Source: Lewinellaceae bacterium (GTDB lineage Bacteria; Bacteroidota; Bacteroidia; Chitinophagales; Saprospiraceae). From it: a stretch of 64,000 bases of DNA. The notes under the pieces were generated by a model. The model was not told the origin of the DNA, made no database searches, and worked only from the letters and a program-made list of their open reading frames with translations. Positions 44,301 to 52,789 of this stretch are shown here, piece after piece. Numbering within the stretch: the first letter of the stretch is position 1; each line of letters opens with the position of its first letter. The DNA is taken from contig JACJYN010000008.1 in NCBI GenBank assembly GCA_020636095.1, positions 248,001 through 312,000 of the forward strand, written 5' to 3'. The translations under genes were made by a program, and so were the position numbers.

Positions 44301-44651
44301 GCGGCCTTCAATAGATTCGTGAAAATCAAAAACCTTTGGATAGAGGGGCGCCGGTTTGCAAAACCTGTACTCCAGCCATCTTAGATCAAGATTCACCTCA
44401 TCCACTGCCCTAACCTGCTGCAGGTCGATCATATACCCGTCCGAACTCAGTCCGAAGCCTTCCTGAATACTGATAACAGGGCCACCTTCATCCTCAAAGT
44501 TAACCTCCAGTCCACACATGATACCCATCCCATGCAAATACACCCGGGTGAGGCGGTCCTGTTGATCGAGGGTGCTGATGATATGGTTGAGGTCAGCTGC
44601 CAGCAACAACTGGTTATTGACAAAATTGGGAAAGGATACAGCGGTTGTCAT
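41301..44651 (-). CDS. Large unrecognised eCIS protein, tail-fibre/baseplate-like N-terminus
   Basis: 1116 aa. The N-terminus reads FVNNQLLLAADLNHIIS...YLHGMGIMCGLEV (about 10-50). This resembles the 'GQLLTADDLN...LLHGWGVVCGLEV' start found in phage-tail-like baseplate accessory proteins. The middle has a cysteine group CRTNCLPPCNTC (about 360-372), possibly metal-binding, and beta-rich domains. The C-terminal 200 residues are helical and charged, with EEVDKKRTAGKPAKAP and ALRDAWNSGELKEAFPDSG. It lies 5 bp upstream of the tape-measure gene. It is probably a structural part of the particle, but I cannot name an Afp counterpart. Confidence 0.6.
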   Translation of the reverse strand: MTTAVSFPNFVNNQLLLAADLNHIISTLDQQDRLTRVYLHGMGIMCGLEVNFEDEGGPVISIQEGFGLSSDGYMIDLQQVRAVDEVNLDLRWLEYRFCKPAPLYPKVFDFHESIEGRFSGEPAENGYYELLQEKPADDNSVLDLGSFFSGQETNPGQFAVVLLHYRLQETKNPCQTSCNETGRSFNYGTRVLLVRKDLVCRDFKPGGGEIKWPDKPRMRRFGYGDGQIMLCDTIIDKAGFFERYEANMSEAVAGIQAAYDAAFQNAKPLLGESADPFTTYFENLKSLIAAFDGAVETDAWNYLIQHVYGHLKDLILAYEEFADAAFALVEEKAAWPDLKLFPGYLVLGGLTDNFGIDDECRTNCLPPCNTCGDKSRPSLVRFLFDRMKKLTQLFFLGWDGAAVMDHTAESNDYPAGAIRVSASRGRNLPLGQRAIPYYYRPAAPVGTVDVKIRECWDYEAWRKEKSPLIPSYHPDAGDANALLYDIDAYGFIRIEGHPGMEVGVAYDEVARLRQEYNLPFNIRCLLVGDGSGLDNLRGADRPDYTELQSAYEKAKAYMASKLEDPAQVGSLAAYVREFDFNAVAWSGFSILECEDTIKALLQKIHIRKVELETQHREHYFFHRFACHHPGLEHMGGVPAGGTFILVYTIVDDQGYQTPFVIGDFCLPYVCCEEIDARCHIDVPCPLPPVDVELEPLVFVCKKVFCNDDEKQYPILTYPPGADAVLEAYYVFPNGSRIKRNELIDTSEETPCFRLLDENSGLLIPENIFQTAQSNKIGVSLEYTPEAGGDKAAQLVEVWKKPAGNIVDTYISSSYDDETELENGRTYSLAFASSHGFNVGLNFRWEYYKKDENGNIFPVIEGDQETFRITFEIPSRYGYLVRLYVSNPICERAEFTLNVPDDLTPPSFGAAKLASNVSGGQGAAAKEAESSLEKAAGEQKEERSKAKAVIPPAEEVDKKRTAGKPAKAPAALLNQRLERQRQALDALKADEVLAGYKTYANAVLLLKYLRDDPKGLNDRFLKVARQTITTIKRPGGADDKNLTTMLANALAFYLDRQLSLSPDEVLEGARKIVEEVMTKAADAKISKKALRDAWNSGELKEAFPDSGALKEYIKMLK

Positions 44652-44683
44652 AACGGTCTGTAATTTTTTTTAGTAAACTTGGT

Positions 44684-47600
44684 TTAACCCAGGGCTGTCT
44701 TTCCGATCACGACCAGGCTGCCACCGCCTTCAGGGCCGGAAAGTGTGGCCGGCGGGTACACATTGCGCAACTGTTCCAGGTATTCCACGATCTCGGTATG
44801 GGCCTGCCGGTAATCACAGCGCTCCGTCCCGCTCAGGGCGTGGAGCCAGTTCAGGTAGCGGCGTTCGAACTCCTTCATCTGCCGGGGGTCGATCCAGCAA
44901 ACCCTCAGGGCCACATGGGCGGGAGCTTCCTTACGGAGTGTGTTCTCGAAAAATTCCCGGAAGTTGGTATTCTGAAAGCGCTGGGGCCAGAATGGAATGA
45001 CGACGGTGGCCCAGAAGGAATAAGGGTCGATACCCGGAATGTAGGCCGGGCATTTTTCCTCTTCTTCTTCTTCTTCCGCCTTTTCTGCACATGGATCGGC
45101 CTCGCCGGAAAAGTCATCCTGAAGGTTCAGTTCGCCATCCCAGTCCGGGCAAATGGGCATCAGGCGGCAGGGGCGGCCTTCTTCCGGCGCCACCGGCGCC
45201 AGGTGGATACCCAACAGCCAGCGCAGGGTTTCGGCATCCCAGGATATGCCATCAAAAATGAGGTAGGGCTCCTCGTTCTGGCAGGGGATCTTCCGCAGCA
45301 GTTCCGCCAGGTGCAGGGCAGCAAAGACTTCTTCCAATGCCCCGTACTTGTCAAGCAGGTTCCCGGGCCAGTCCATTGAACTGAGATCGCAGCCTTTTAC
45401 CTCACAAACGAGGGCCCGGATCACTTTCGCGCAGCCATCGGGATCTTCCTCCGGTAATTCACCCCGGTTTTTCAACTCCGTGACTATAGTCTGAATATCG
45501 ATGCCATTCAGCACTTCCGCTAAAATGTGCAGGAAGGCATCTAAAAATGCTTTCCCTTCTTCCTCCTCCTTAAAAGCGATGCCCACCAGCGGCAGCACCT
45601 TGCCCTGCCAGCTTTCAAACTGCAGGCGCCAGGCCGCCGGCGCTTCCGGCAGGCCGTGCCGCGGGCGCAGCAACAGGTGCTCGAGCAGGTGCAGGCCTTC
45701 CGTATTGATATACGCCTTTGTCTTTTCGATGGCTTCCTCCAGTTCCTCTGCCTTGGCATAGCGCCGGGGATGATGCGCCAGGATGTGGTTGGGATTCGTT
45801 ATCTCCAGCCCGTAAGGGCCACAGGCTTCCCGCTCCGTGCGCTGGTAGTTGCCCTTTATTTTTATCAGGGCATCCTGCTGAACGGCAATATCGCTGCATT
45901 CTTCCGAAAGGCCGCTGATATCATTGACCAGGATGTTAAAAAAGGCTTCCGCATCCTTCTTGTCCGAATAGAGCGCCACACTCTCCCAGGCTACTTCCCC
46001 TTTCAGGGTAAACTTCATCTTCTGTTCGTCTCCCCGGTAGGTGGCCCCATAGGGCAGGATGATGGGCTTGGAGAAAACCACTTTCCCGCTTTCTTCATCG
46101 TGTACTTCCCAGGGTTCCGCTTCTTCCGGTTCGGACAGGGCTTCCGGCCGGTACAGCTGGAAACCGTATTTTCCATCGCACAAGATAAAGGGGTAATGCC
46201 GGGCCACCAGCATCCGGCACTGCACCAGGGCCAGCAGGTCTTCGAACTCCTCTTTTATTGTTGGGATAACCGCCAGGAAATCCCCCCGGTTATCGGCCAG
46301 GGCAGCGGTGTAACGATGGTTGTCCGCCTCGCTGAGTACGTAAAAATCAGGCTCCCGGGCATTGTTCATCAACTGAACGACCAGCGCTTCTCCCGCTTTT
46401 TCGGCCGCATCCTTCGAAGGATACGAGGCATAACTGCGCCATAATACTTCTCCTGCCTCGCAGGGCGCCAGTTTTGCGTTGGGGATATTTCCCGCCTTAA
46501 TAATGAAATGATAATTCCCGTCCATTACACAAGTACCTACCGCCACTGTGCTGTACAGGCTTTCCTGGCAGGAGGCCCACTCATAAAGCAGGTCCCGCTT
46601 GCATTCCCGATCGGCCAGGGTGTGATACTGCCGGGGGTGGACGGCCACGCGGTAGTTCTCGTCAGCGATGCGGAAGCTCCAGTTGCAACCGTTCTCATAA
46701 TCCACATAGCGGTAATAGGAACTGTCCTTCTGAGCGCTCTGCAACAGGCTCTTGACTCCGAAGCACCATTCCCAGGCGCGCAGGCGGGCCGGGGCGTCCT
46801 CCCGGAATACATGGCCGCTCTCCAGCATCACCTGGCCCAGTTCCAGGCGGTAATTTCCGGTATGAGCATCGTTCCGTTTCCGGTAGTTGGGCTGATACTG
46901 TAACTGGGCCAGGAAATCGTGGTAGGCTTCCCGCACTGCTTCATAAGAAGCATAACGTTCTATGCCTTCCCATTCGACGGCCCTGGCGCCCCCGGTATCG
47001 TGAGTGCGGAACCCGAAGCCTTCTTCATCCCGGAACAGGGGGAAGGCCCAGGCCTCTCGAATGCGCTCTCTGATGAGTTCCTGCTGCCGGCCTGTATCCT
47101 GGCTCGTTTCGGGCACGCGGGCCAGGGGCTGCCCGGACTGATCCCGCAGCACAATTACGCCATTTTCCACCCGGTAAGCAGAATAACGCCGGGCCGCATG
47201 CATGATGGCAATATGGCCGGCCGGGCAGGCGGCGTCGGCTTCGGCCTTGTCCTGATAGGCCTGCAGCCCCCACCACAACGCCTGCTCCTCTTTGCGGACT
47301 ACCAGGTAATACAGGCTATCCGTTCCCCGCCGGCTGCGGCAGAATACGGCCAGCGGCAGGTAGGGAGGCAGTTGTTGCTGTACTTTTGAGAACAGCAGGC
47401 TGGCTGCGCTATCCCTGGCTGCCGGGCTTGAGTAGGTATGCGGATGGCGGGCCAGCACTTCCTCGTCTTTGATGAGGCGGAACCCACTGAAGAAGGAGCA
47501 ATCCCTGGGTGCCAGCCTTTCCCGCACCGGCTCAGGCGTGCCGGGAGCATCAATGGGAGGAACCTGCAGCCGTACCAGGCGAAATCCCTGCCTGTTGGGG

Positions 47601-50600
47601 TTCGAGGGCAACAAAGGCAGGAAATGATCCCGGGCAAGTTGCAGGATCTCGTCCCGCAGGGTGATATCACTATAGTCCGTATGGTGGGCGGCAAGGGCCT
47701 CGCCGCCGCTTTTGAACAGGAAAGAATAGCTGGTTTGGCCGCCGGCCACCTTTTTCGTAGACGCCAGCTCATATCCACTGCCCGCCTCGATGAGGCCCAT
47801 CAGCTTGTCCAGCGCCGCTTCGGCCTCGGCCGGATCGCTGTAAACGGTGTCCGGCGGGCTCAGCAGGAAAGGTTCCGCAGGAGAACTGCCCGGTTCTGCG
47901 GCCTTATCCTTGCCCGGCCACCAGAGCTCAAAACCCCAGGTGTTAGGCAGGCGGCAGGCGCCGGAGTCCTGGCGGATGATCAATTCGCCTTCATTGAGGT
48001 ATTCCGCCTTCAAATAGGTATTTTCCCGCTCCTCATTGTCCACTTCATTCCATGCACCCCACAGTTTTTTTATAGGGTCATCGAATGCAGGGTCATCGAA
48101 TTTTCCTGCGGCGAGAGCTTGCATGTAATCTAAAAGGATAGCCTTGAACCCCTCTTCTGCGCCGGAACGGGAATTGAAAGGATTATTCACGCCCAGGCCT
48201 TCCATGGGAATGGCCTTTTTTACCTCTCCGTCTTTTTGGACAATCAACACCTGAAACTTCCAGAAACCGCCACAGCGCAAGGCTTCCTGGTTGCTGCTTA
48301 TAAAATTAAATACCGCCTGGTATTTCTCCCACGCTTCTTCCGCCGTGCCGTGGCCGGGAATGACGCCCAATACCTCCTCCCCCTTCCGGAGGCCATAGCT
48401 GAAATAAGGTACGGGAAAGTCCGTTCCCTGAGTGGACGACCGTATCAGGAAATAATTTTCGGGATCGAGCGCCGCCGCCAGGAATTCTGCGTTGAACGCC
48501 TTGTGGCTGGGGTAAAATTTGACCCCTTCCAGGATGGTTTCCAGTCCGGCGCCTCCCTGCAGATCCCCTTTGATCGAAAAAATATACTGCTGCTTTTCTT
48601 CATGAACCTCCATTCTCTCCCTTTGGCTGGCTACCTGGGGCTGTAGGCCAAGGGGTACTGGAACGCCCGTGTAATAATCCCAGAACTTTTCAAGGCATTG
48701 CCGGCTTTGCCCCTCCACTCTTTCCTTTTCTTCACTGGTGAGCAATGGGAAGGAGCTCGCGTAGGGATCGCCGCCAGCCTCCAGTTTTACCACGAAACCA
48801 TAGGGCCCGGCGCCTGCGTAGGCATTATCGTCGAGATAAGCCGCTTCCTTATCCAGCAAGGCAGTCCGGAAATCCATATAAGCCGCCTCTGCTTCCGCCG
48901 GCGTATTATAAGCTTCCACTCCGTACAGTAAAGGCCGGCAGCCGGTTTCAACACAACAAGGCGCAGGGGCGCCGGCATCTCCATCGGTTCTAACCGCCAC
49001 CGCCTCACAATCTTCACACAGAATCTCAAAGCGCCACTTGCCGGAGATATCAAAAGCATACTGGTTGGAACAGATGTGATCGCGCAGTGCTTCTTTGACT
49101 TCCTGCCGGGTGGGGGGCGGTTCCGGCTCGGGCGTTTCTTCCTCACCGCTTTGCTCCTCTTCACCGGATCCTCCCTCCGCGGTATCTTCCGGAGGATCGG
49201 GTTCCGGGGCAACGGGAATATCTTCGGGCCTATCGTACAGATAAAAATCGGGATGGACGGCCAGCAGTTCTCCTTCTTGCCGGAGCTCGAAGCCAAGCAG
49301 GCAGCCGTCTTCAGAGGTGATGTCCACGTAATTGTCCGGATCACAGGCTGTTTCCAGCAATTGATAGAATGCCTCGTAGGCCTCCGGCAGGGTGGTGAAT
49401 TCCCGGACGCTGTGGAGGGCCGCTTTTCCCTGAGGGTATTCAATATAGAACGAATACAGCCCTTCCCAGCTCAGGAACTTTATTCTTTTGGTTACCCTCC
49501 GCAGGTAGTTGGCCAGGTTGGGGCGCTGCCGCTGATGCACCCGCTCCCGAATGGGCTCCAGGAATGCGATCATGGCCTCGACGGCGTCTTCGCAGGCCTG
49601 GAAGGTATCGAAATAAACCGAGCGGGCGACCTGATTGGCGTCTTCGTTCAGTACGGAGAAGAAATAACCGGCGTCATCGACTTCGATGTAGTAGCGCAGC
49701 CGGTTGACGGCATGGTCCATGAACAGCAGGAAGCTCTCGGCCGCCTGTCCAATGTCCTTGTAGACATGGGCCCGTTCCTCCCGCTGGTAAAGGAAGGTAC
49801 TCTGCAGCAGTAAATTACCGTCTTCATCATTGATCTGCCAGTTGTAAAGGGTGGGCAATTGATAGAAGGAATAGAACAGTTGCTTTTGGGGAATTCTGCT
49901 GACGACATCCCTCATGGCATCTCCCGGTTCGGTAGTATCATAGTCGAGATCATCGGCGTAGCGGGCCAGGTCTTCCCAGAGCCTGCCGCCCTTTTTGTCC
50001 CTGACCACGATGGTAAACCGTTCTCCCTGGAAATCGTCGATGAAAAATTTTCGCTCATTGGTTTCATCGGCAAGCACTTCGGCAAAGCGGTGCCAGCCGG
50101 CCCAGGCTTCTTCCCGGGAGGGAAAGGACTGGGAGCTGATGAACAGCAGATTGCGCTCCGGGCTGTCGTCGTAAAGGAAGAAGTAATACTCCTCTTCAGA
50201 GGCCACCACGCGGTGCATCAGGCCAGCGTCCCGCACCAGCAGTTGGGTGCAACGCATTTTATCATCGCGCAACTGCGCACTGCCGTATGTGAGGGGGTGA
50301 GTGGCAAAAACCTGCCCCTGGCGATCGAGCAGTTCGAAGCCATAGACCCCATCTGCCGGGCAGTCATAGCCGCGGTAATTGGCCCATTCGGAAGCATAGG
50401 CGATCAGATTCTCCTTTTCCTGTTCTGCCCTTCCAGCACTTTCCCACGGGTTGGAGGTAACGAAAAGGGGCTGCCTGTCCAGGCCGTCGAGCTGAAGATA
50501 ATAAAGGGATTCCCGGCGGGTGATCTCAAAGTGGCTGAGGGTATTCCGGCTGAAATCCTTAATGCCGATGAGCCCTGACACCCTTTTTTCCAGGCCGGAA

Positions 50601-52723
50601 ACATTTTCGGTATTCCAGAGCCCTTCCTGGTCCCGGTAGTTATAAGCGCGGCTGCGGTCGCGGCTGATCTCGTCGTAGCGGCTCAGCAGATTGGCCTTGT
50701 CCTCCACGATGCGGCCCTGCGGGGGGCGCCCGCCGTACAGCGCATACATGAGCAGGACATAATCGGTAAAATCCTCGGAGAAGCGGGCCAGCAGGTGGTT
50801 CAGGAAGCGGTCGCGCCGCCGGAGGTATTCCTCTTCCGATTCCACCAGTTCCTGAAGGTACTCCAGATAACTGCCAGGGTTATTCAACAGCTCGAAACCG
50901 AAACTACCGGTAGCGCGGTCGTAAACCTCTCTGTAATTGCCGGAAATGGCCCCCAGGAAAAGGATCAGGTTGGCGGTCTCCTGTGCCGCCGCTTCTGTAG
51001 CATATACCTCGGTACTGACAAGCACAGGCTGTCGAGTATTCGTCTGGACAGAAAAGCGGTAGCCCTCTTCGCTGCCCTGCACAACGGCCTGTACTTCATT
51101 ATGGCCGAAGGCCTCCTGCACATCCCGGAGGATGGCGTCACGCCGTTCCGCGGTCCGGATATTCAGGCTTTCCGGCGAGCGGGCCAGCACGTTGCCTTCG
51201 GGTGAGCCGTTCTTCTGGCGGCCCCGGTAGAACAGCAGAAGCTTCTCTATTTCGGGAACGGTATCCACCTCCCGGGCAAAATAGGAATGCCGGCGGCTTT
51301 CTTCCCTTTGCGGGTCGGCCCTCAGGGAGAACAGGTCCCTGACGTGGGCCAACTGGGCCAGGTAATTGGCCAGCAACTGGTCGTAGAACAAGAGATAGCC
51401 TTTCAGCTGCAGGGCCTGGGCCTTTCTGGCCGGGGAAGCGTTATCGGGCATTTCCCCGGAGCCGATGCGGTAGGTGAGCGGAAAATCATGCTGAACGGAA
51501 AGATAATCCCCCAGTTCTCCGCGGTGTTTGCCGTACGGTATTTCCAGGTCGAGCTTATGGGGCGGCAGTTTGGCCTTTTCCAGGCCGGCCAGGCGTTTTT
51601 TAAACTGCTCGGACACTTCTCTCGGGTCGGCCTGAAACTGCAGAACGCCCTTATGGAAAGTAAAAGTGGATAATTCGGGAGCCAACACCGGCCGGTAGTT
51701 ATCGGTAAGCGGCAGGCACCATTCCTCTCCTGCCCGCTGGCATTCGCCGTCGATATAACTAGACAACTGTAACCCTTTGACCGCCACGACTTCCGGAATG
51801 TCCATGATCACCCGGTAAAGGTCGGAGGCGTATAGTTCTTTCCTCCGCTCCAGTTTTGCCAGGCCCTCAGGGTCAACGAACCCATGGCTGTCCGAAGTCA
51901 ACGGGCGCCCTTCGAAGATCTCTTCAATAGCCTTTCCATTTTCCAGCATCTCCTGGAGGGTATAGAACTTCAGGCTGGGCGACAAGAACTCCTGTATCCG
52001 GGACAGGATCTCCACCAGGACATCTTCCGGGTCGGCCTCCGGCTTCAGTTCGATATCGGTGCACAGGCCAAGCTGTTCGTCTTTCAGGACGATGACCTCC
52101 AGGACATCTTCGCACAGGTTCCGGAACTGATTGAACTTCTGAACCACCTCTTCCAGTACGGCGCCTTGGCCGGCGCCATCCGCGCTACAGGCATCAGCGT
52201 CATTGGCGTTGCTGCCCGTCTCATCGAGCTCCAGGTAGATCCGGTACAGGCCGTTGAGGATCACTTCCTGCTCTTCCGGGTCGCCGGTTTGCGGCGTAAG
52301 ATATTGCAGAGCGCCGGCCCCCGGGCCGTCCTTCGGAGCGTAAAGTTTCACTTCCTGCTCACCGGCAGGTTCCAGCCAGGCATTGCGCACGCCCTTTATG
52401 TCGATGAGCAACTTGCGGTAATCCAGTATGGTAAGGGGGTTGGAACCCAGAATCTCAGCGGGAGTAAAGAAGTTGTCTTCTTCCGCATCCGCTGCCGGCG
52501 CCAGCAGCTCCTCCGGTTTCAGGGTATTGCGGTACCCCAGGTCGACGAGCGCGTAGCACAGCACCTCCAGGATGGTAATACCCGGGTCGTGGAGGTTGTG
52601 GTCGGTCCAAATCTTGCCCGACAGCTCCGCCAGGTGCTCTATCCCTTTTTCCCGGAATTTGTTGAAATCCAGATAATCAGGAATATCGGGGTCCTTTCGC
52701 GATATGGTTAGTGGGCTTGTCAT
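44684..52723 (-). CDS. Giant Afp12-like baseplate protein with YegP-like repeats
   Basis: 2679 aa, roughly three times the length of Afp12-type proteins. The N-terminus PDYLDFNKFREKGIEHLAEL, then WTDHNLHDPGITILEVL and LVDLGYR (41-65), is the signature of the second baseplate-J/wedge protein of eCIS, continuing to about 540. From about 550 to 2350 there are many repeats of about 50-90 residues with the pattern Y-x-F-x-L/V, a turn, then V/A-x-H/S-x-x-x-Y, then a helix: YRFSVQTNTRQPVLVSTEVY, YGFELLDRQGQVFATHP, LGFELRQEGELLAVHPDFY, FRLIKDEEVLARHPHTY, YGLEITNPNHILAHHPRRY. These look like the DUF1508/YegP unit. The end is conserved again: YSFWATVVIPFWPQRFQN and HVALRVCWIDPRQMKEFE. The repeats may form an added shell or arm on the baseplate (inference). 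Confidence 0.75.
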   Translation of the reverse strand: MTSPLTISRKDPDIPDYLDFNKFREKGIEHLAELSGKIWTDHNLHDPGITILEVLCYALVDLGYRNTLKPEELLAPAADAEEDNFFTPAEILGSNPLTILDYRKLLIDIKGVRNAWLEPAGEQEVKLYAPKDGPGAGALQYLTPQTGDPEEQEVILNGLYRIYLELDETGSNANDADACSADGAGQGAVLEEVVQKFNQFRNLCEDVLEVIVLKDEQLGLCTDIELKPEADPEDVLVEILSRIQEFLSPSLKFYTLQEMLENGKAIEEIFEGRPLTSDSHGFVDPEGLAKLERRKELYASDLYRVIMDIPEVVAVKGLQLSSYIDGECQRAGEEWCLPLTDNYRPVLAPELSTFTFHKGVLQFQADPREVSEQFKKRLAGLEKAKLPPHKLDLEIPYGKHRGELGDYLSVQHDFPLTYRIGSGEMPDNASPARKAQALQLKGYLLFYDQLLANYLAQLAHVRDLFSLRADPQREESRRHSYFAREVDTVPEIEKLLLFYRGRQKNGSPEGNVLARSPESLNIRTAERRDAILRDVQEAFGHNEVQAVVQGSEEGYRFSVQTNTRQPVLVSTEVYATEAAAQETANLILFLGAISGNYREVYDRATGSFGFELLNNPGSYLEYLQELVESEEEYLRRRDRFLNHLLARFSEDFTDYVLLMYALYGGRPPQGRIVEDKANLLSRYDEISRDRSRAYNYRDQEGLWNTENVSGLEKRVSGLIGIKDFSRNTLSHFEITRRESLYYLQLDGLDRQPLFVTSNPWESAGRAEQEKENLIAYASEWANYRGYDCPADGVYGFELLDRQGQVFATHPLTYGSAQLRDDKMRCTQLLVRDAGLMHRVVASEEEYYFFLYDDSPERNLLFISSQSFPSREEAWAGWHRFAEVLADETNERKFFIDDFQGERFTIVVRDKKGGRLWEDLARYADDLDYDTTEPGDAMRDVVSRIPQKQLFYSFYQLPTLYNWQINDEDGNLLLQSTFLYQREERAHVYKDIGQAAESFLLFMDHAVNRLRYYIEVDDAGYFFSVLNEDANQVARSVYFDTFQACEDAVEAMIAFLEPIRERVHQRQRPNLANYLRRVTKRIKFLSWEGLYSFYIEYPQGKAALHSVREFTTLPEAYEAFYQLLETACDPDNYVDITSEDGCLLGFELRQEGELLAVHPDFYLYDRPEDIPVAPEPDPPEDTAEGGSGEEEQSGEEETPEPEPPPTRQEVKEALRDHICSNQYAFDISGKWRFEILCEDCEAVAVRTDGDAGAPAPCCVETGCRPLLYGVEAYNTPAEAEAAYMDFRTALLDKEAAYLDDNAYAGAGPYGFVVKLEAGGDPYASSFPLLTSEEKERVEGQSRQCLEKFWDYYTGVPVPLGLQPQVASQRERMEVHEEKQQYIFSIKGDLQGGAGLETILEGVKFYPSHKAFNAEFLAAALDPENYFLIRSSTQGTDFPVPYFSYGLRKGEEVLGVIPGHGTAEEAWEKYQAVFNFISSNQEALRCGGFWKFQVLIVQKDGEVKKAIPMEGLGVNNPFNSRSGAEEGFKAILLDYMQALAAGKFDDPAFDDPIKKLWGAWNEVDNEERENTYLKAEYLNEGELIIRQDSGACRLPNTWGFELWWPGKDKAAEPGSSPAEPFLLSPPDTVYSDPAEAEAALDKLMGLIEAGSGYELASTKKVAGGQTSYSFLFKSGGEALAAHHTDYSDITLRDEILQLARDHFLPLLPSNPNRQGFRLVRLQVPPIDAPGTPEPVRERLAPRDCSFFSGFRLIKDEEVLARHPHTYSSPAARDSAASLLFSKVQQQLPPYLPLAVFCRSRRGTDSLYYLVVRKEEQALWWGLQAYQDKAEADAACPAGHIAIMHAARRYSAYRVENGVIVLRDQSGQPLARVPETSQDTGRQQELIRERIREAWAFPLFRDEEGFGFRTHDTGGARAVEWEGIERYASYEAVREAYHDFLAQLQYQPNYRKRNDAHTGNYRLELGQVMLESGHVFREDAPARLRAWEWCFGVKSLLQSAQKDSSYYRYVDYENGCNWSFRIADENYRVAVHPRQYHTLADRECKRDLLYEWASCQESLYSTVAVGTCVMDGNYHFIIKAGNIPNAKLAPCEAGEVLWRSYASYPSKDAAEKAGEALVVQLMNNAREPDFYVLSEADNHRYTAALADNRGDFLAVIPTIKEEFEDLLALVQCRMLVARHYPFILCDGKYGFQLYRPEALSEPEEAEPWEVHDEESGKVVFSKPIILPYGATYRGDEQKMKFTLKGEVAWESVALYSDKKDAEAFFNILVNDISGLSEECSDIAVQQDALIKIKGNYQRTEREACGPYGLEITNPNHILAHHPRRYAKAEELEEAIEKTKAYINTEGLHLLEHLLLRPRHGLPEAPAAWRLQFESWQGKVLPLVGIAFKEEEEGKAFLDAFLHILAEVLNGIDIQTIVTELKNRGELPEEDPDGCAKVIRALVCEVKGCDLSSMDWPGNLLDKYGALEEVFAALHLAELLRKIPCQNEEPYLIFDGISWDAETLRWLLGIHLAPVAPEEGRPCRLMPICPDWDGELNLQDDFSGEADPCAEKAEEEEEEEKCPAYIPGIDPYSFWATVVIPFWPQRFQNTNFREFFENTLRKEAPAHVALRVCWIDPRQMKEFERRYLNWLHALSGTERCDYRQAHTEIVEYLEQLRNVYPPATLSGPEGGGSLVVIGKTALG

Positions 52724-52789
52724 GCTTTATGCAAGTTCTTTAGTCCTGTTTAAAGGCGACGGCCAATAGGGCCTCCTAAGCGTTAAGGA

